Source: Psychrosphaera aestuarii
Lineage (GTDB): Bacteria > Pseudomonadota > Gammaproteobacteria > Enterobacterales > Alteromonadaceae
Direction: 5' to 3'
Assembly: GCF_017948405.1 (NCBI RefSeq)
Contig: NZ_CP072844.1
Coordinates: 1,240,001 to 1,304,000 of the forward strand
DNA: 64,000 nucleotides
The notes under the pieces were generated by a model. The model saw nothing but the letters and a program-made list of their open reading frames with translations. It ran no database searches and was not told the DNA's origin. The translations under genes were made by a program, and so were the position numbers. Each line of letters begins with the position of its first letter. The first letter of the stretch is position 1. Below are positions 62,000 through 64,000 of the stretch, piece after piece.

Positions 62000-62977
62000 A
62001 TGGCGAGAATTAGCAAGCGCTTAAAATCTAGGCAACAAGACAACTTAGACCGTTGGTTGGTTTCTTATGCTGACTACATGACGTTGATGTTTGCATTGTT
62101 TGTTGTCTTATACGCATTGTCGATAGTGAAAGAAAAGTCATTTGATACCCTCTCTCAATCTTTAGGTCAAATTTTTCATATTACAGGTGACAAAGGTAAA
62201 GGAACCGCAGGTGACGGGATATTGACGAATCAAATAGCCCAACAAGATGTGTTTGATGGCAATTCGTTAAATGAAGAAAAAGGCCCTGAACTTACCGATC
62301 AAGAATTACTAATTAATGAGTCAAAAAATAAAAAGCTCGGCAATCCTTTGCAGGCTTTGAAACAAGACTTACAAACTGCACTAGTTGATGTTGCAGATAC
62401 CGGTGATGCTAAACTAAAATTAAACGATGATTGGTTAACTATCGAGTTGTCTAGCGGCGTGTTATTTGCTTCAGGAAGCGCCACAGCAAACCCCCAAGCG
62501 TTACCTATCATTCAAGAAGTCGCCAACTCCTTATCAGAAGTAAACAATTATGTAGAGGTTCGCGGTTATACCGACGACCTGTCAATAAATAATGAGATTT
62601 ACTCTTCTAACTGGGAGTTATCTGCAGCGCGAGCGGCATCGATAACGAACTTACTTGAGCAGTTTGGGATTGTGCAAGATAGGTTAAGTATTAAAGCTAA
62701 CGGTCCAAATGATCCCATTGCTAGTAACGAAAATGCCGAAGGCCGATCTCGCAATAGACGAGTTGTTATAGCTCTGTCGAAATACTCCTATTTACAGCCT
62801 CGTCCAGAAGAACCTAATAAACAGCAGCTACAGCAAAAGATTGCTGATAAATTTCCAAATGAGACTAATAATGGCAATGAATTACGAGTAATTCAGCTTC
62901 CTGGTGGCGGAATTCGAATCACTACTCGACAAGAGGCCGAGAATGAGCAAAAATCGAATAACGATGGAAACGAATAG
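62000..62977 (+). CDS. motD: MotB-family flagellar stator protein (MotD type)
   Basis: A 325-residue protein with a single helix WLVSYADYMTLMFALFVVLY; Asp25 is the ion-binding residue of the stator. A plug/linker region and an OmpA-like peptidoglycan-binding domain (about 150-260, with RGYTDDLSINN and NRRVVIAL) follow. The C-terminal 60 residues are an additional polar tail. Partner of the upstream MotA-type protein. Confidence 0.9.
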   Translation: MARISKRLKSRQQDNLDRWLVSYADYMTLMFALFVVLYALSIVKEKSFDTLSQSLGQIFHITGDKGKGTAGDGILTNQIAQQDVFDGNSLNEEKGPELTDQELLINESKNKKLGNPLQALKQDLQTALVDVADTGDAKLKLNDDWLTIELSSGVLFASGSATANPQALPIIQEVANSLSEVNNYVEVRGYTDDLSINNEIYSSNWELSAARAASITNLLEQFGIVQDRLSIKANGPNDPIASNENAEGRSRNRRVVIALSKYSYLQPRPEEPNKQQLQQKIADKFPNETNNGNELRVIQLPGGGIRITTRQEAENEQKSNNDGNE

Positions 62978-62985
62978 GTTGTACG

Positions 62986-63753
62986 ATGAAAGTTTGGACG
63001 GTAGCTAACCAAAAAGGTGGAGTAGGGAAGACGACCACTGTTATTACTTTGGGAGCAATTTTAGCTCAACAGGGTAAAAAGGTGCTTATGATAGACACCG
63101 ATCCACATGCCTCGCTAACTTATTATTTTGGTTTAGACTCTGAACAACTCGAGTATGGTGTTTATGACGTATTTACTCGTTCAGACACGATGGACCAAGC
63201 GTATTGGAATAAATGCACTTGGCAATCTCCAGTACCAAATTTAGATATTCTTCCCGCCACAATGGCAATGGCAACGCTTGATGGGGTACTTAGTAAAAAG
63301 TCCGGTATGGGATTGATTATTAAAAAAGCGCTCGCAAAATTTGCTACCGAATATGATCACGTAATCATAGATTGTCCGCCTATTTTAGGTGTATTAATGG
63401 TTAATGCATTAGCCGCGTGTGATAAAGTATTGATTCCAGTTCAAACTGAGTGTATGGCACTAAAGGGTTTAGAGCGGATGTACCGTACGATGGAGTTAAT
63501 ACAGTCATCACAATCTAAAGAATATGATGTGTGTATCATACCAACCATGTATGATAAAAGAACAAAAGCTTCTAAGGTTGCATACAAAGAATTAAATCAC
63601 ATGTATGCTAATAAAGTTTGGCAAGGTGTCATACCTATTGATACTAATTTTAGAACAGCTAGTATGGAACGGACACCATTACCAATATTTAACAAAAATT
63701 CTCGAGGCGTATTTGCCTATCAAGAACTATTAAAACAAATAGAGAATAATTGA
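62986..63753 (+). CDS. ParA-family ATPase, probably the polar chemotaxis array positioning protein (ParC type)
   Basis: A 255-residue deviant Walker ATPase: KGGVGKTT (about 10-17), DTDPHASLTYYFG and DCPPILGVLMVNAL. No parB or parS-like gene is near. In vibrios a ParA-like protein called ParC is encoded among cheA, cheB and cheW and places chemoreceptor arrays at the pole through ParP. The same gene neighbourhood here makes that role likely. It is distinct from flhG, which lies 7 kb upstream. Confidence 0.87.
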   Translation: MKVWTVANQKGGVGKTTTVITLGAILAQQGKKVLMIDTDPHASLTYYFGLDSEQLEYGVYDVFTRSDTMDQAYWNKCTWQSPVPNLDILPATMAMATLDGVLSKKSGMGLIIKKALAKFATEYDHVIIDCPPILGVLMVNALAACDKVLIPVQTECMALKGLERMYRTMELIQSSQSKEYDVCIIPTMYDKRTKASKVAYKELNHMYANKVWQGVIPIDTNFRTASMERTPLPIFNKNSRGVFAYQELLKQIENN

Positions 63754-63757
63754 CGTT

Positions 63758-64000
63758 ATGTTTGCCAGTGAAAATGTGATGAAGGATTATTTGGATCAGT
63801 TACTTACTGATGACACTGATAATCTGGAGCATAATAATAATAATAAACCGTTAAAAACGGTCACCCAAATAGAAGATGTTAAAACAACATCTACTAATCG
63901 CCTCGCAGAATCTAAATACAGTGCTAAAATTAAACAAGATTTTAGTAATGTAGAAGATTTACCTGAAAAAAATAAACTAAAATTAAAGCCTATAGAGAAA
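63758..64000 (+). CDS. Probable ParP/CheW-like coupling protein, N-terminal fragment
   Basis: An open frame from ATG 63758 runs 81 codons to the window edge: MFASENVMKDYLDQLLTDDT, then Asn-rich and charged sequence. The start codon is 4 bp after the ParA-type gene. Short N-termini ending in low-complexity linkers precede the CheW-like domain in ParP proteins, which follow parC in vibrios. The diagnostic CheW domain lies outside the window, so the name is inferred from position. Confidence 0.6.
   Translation, partial: MFASENVMKDYLDQLLTDDTDNLEHNNNNKPLKTVTQIEDVKTTSTNRLAESKYSAKIKQDFSNVEDLPEKNKLKLKPIEK

Overview
The window is AT-rich chromosomal DNA of a marine gammaproteobacterium. The gene content points to Alteromonadales, most likely a Colwellia/Thalassotalea-type organism. 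The evidence is an rsx/rnf operon, the metG/mrp/dcd neighbourhood, a polar flagellar gene order with FlrABC, FlhF and FlhG, a ParC-like ATPase at the end of the chemotaxis genes, and several cyclic-di-GMP proteins. The taxon is an inference from gene order and protein style, not from a database match. No phage, insertion sequence, CRISPR array or rRNA gene was seen.

Region 1 (1-7076, minus strand) holds the electron-transport operon rsxABCDGE, with rsxE cut by the window edge, and a LapD-like degenerate GGDEF-EAL protein. Region 2 (7249-8095) holds three identical tRNA-Asn genes and their promoter, then the only long gene-free stretch, which carries an inverted pair of DnaA boxes and a probable LexA box. 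Region 3 (8156-20107) is housekeeping: a MATE transporter joined to uvrB, an acyl-CoA synthetase, metG, divergent mrp and dcd, and a 7TM-DISM/GGDEF/EAL protein.

Region 4 (20126-30751) is more accessory. It has tRNA-Pro(GGG) with an 87-bp direct repeat that copies the tRNA 3' end and encloses a short hairpin array. Next come a YfcC-type carrier, a secreted MsrA-thioredoxin-MsrB fusion, an AbgT transporter, a WYL regulator with an S10 peptidase and a BNR-type propeller protein, and a TPR-GGDEF protein. Region 5 is ligA (30943-32979).

Region 6 (33047-64000) is a contiguous flagellar and chemotaxis cluster: flrA-flrB-flrC, fliEFGHIJ, fliKLMNOPQR, flhB, flhA-flhF-flhG-fliA, cheY-cheZ-cheA-cheB, a second stator pair (motC/motD), a ParA-type ATPase and the start of a probable ParP/CheW-like gene. 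FlrA (sigma-54 activator) heads the hierarchy. FlrB/FlrC form the next tier, and sigma-54 type -24/-12 sites precede flrB, fliE, flhA and possibly fliK. FlhF and FlhG set pole and number, and FliA drives late genes. The most interesting protein feature is CheA: it has no evident CheY-binding P2 domain but carries three copies of a short acidic DEFEALLDELHG-type motif, resembling the CheY-binding peptides of FliM and CheZ encoded in the same cluster and possibly serving as ParP docking sites.
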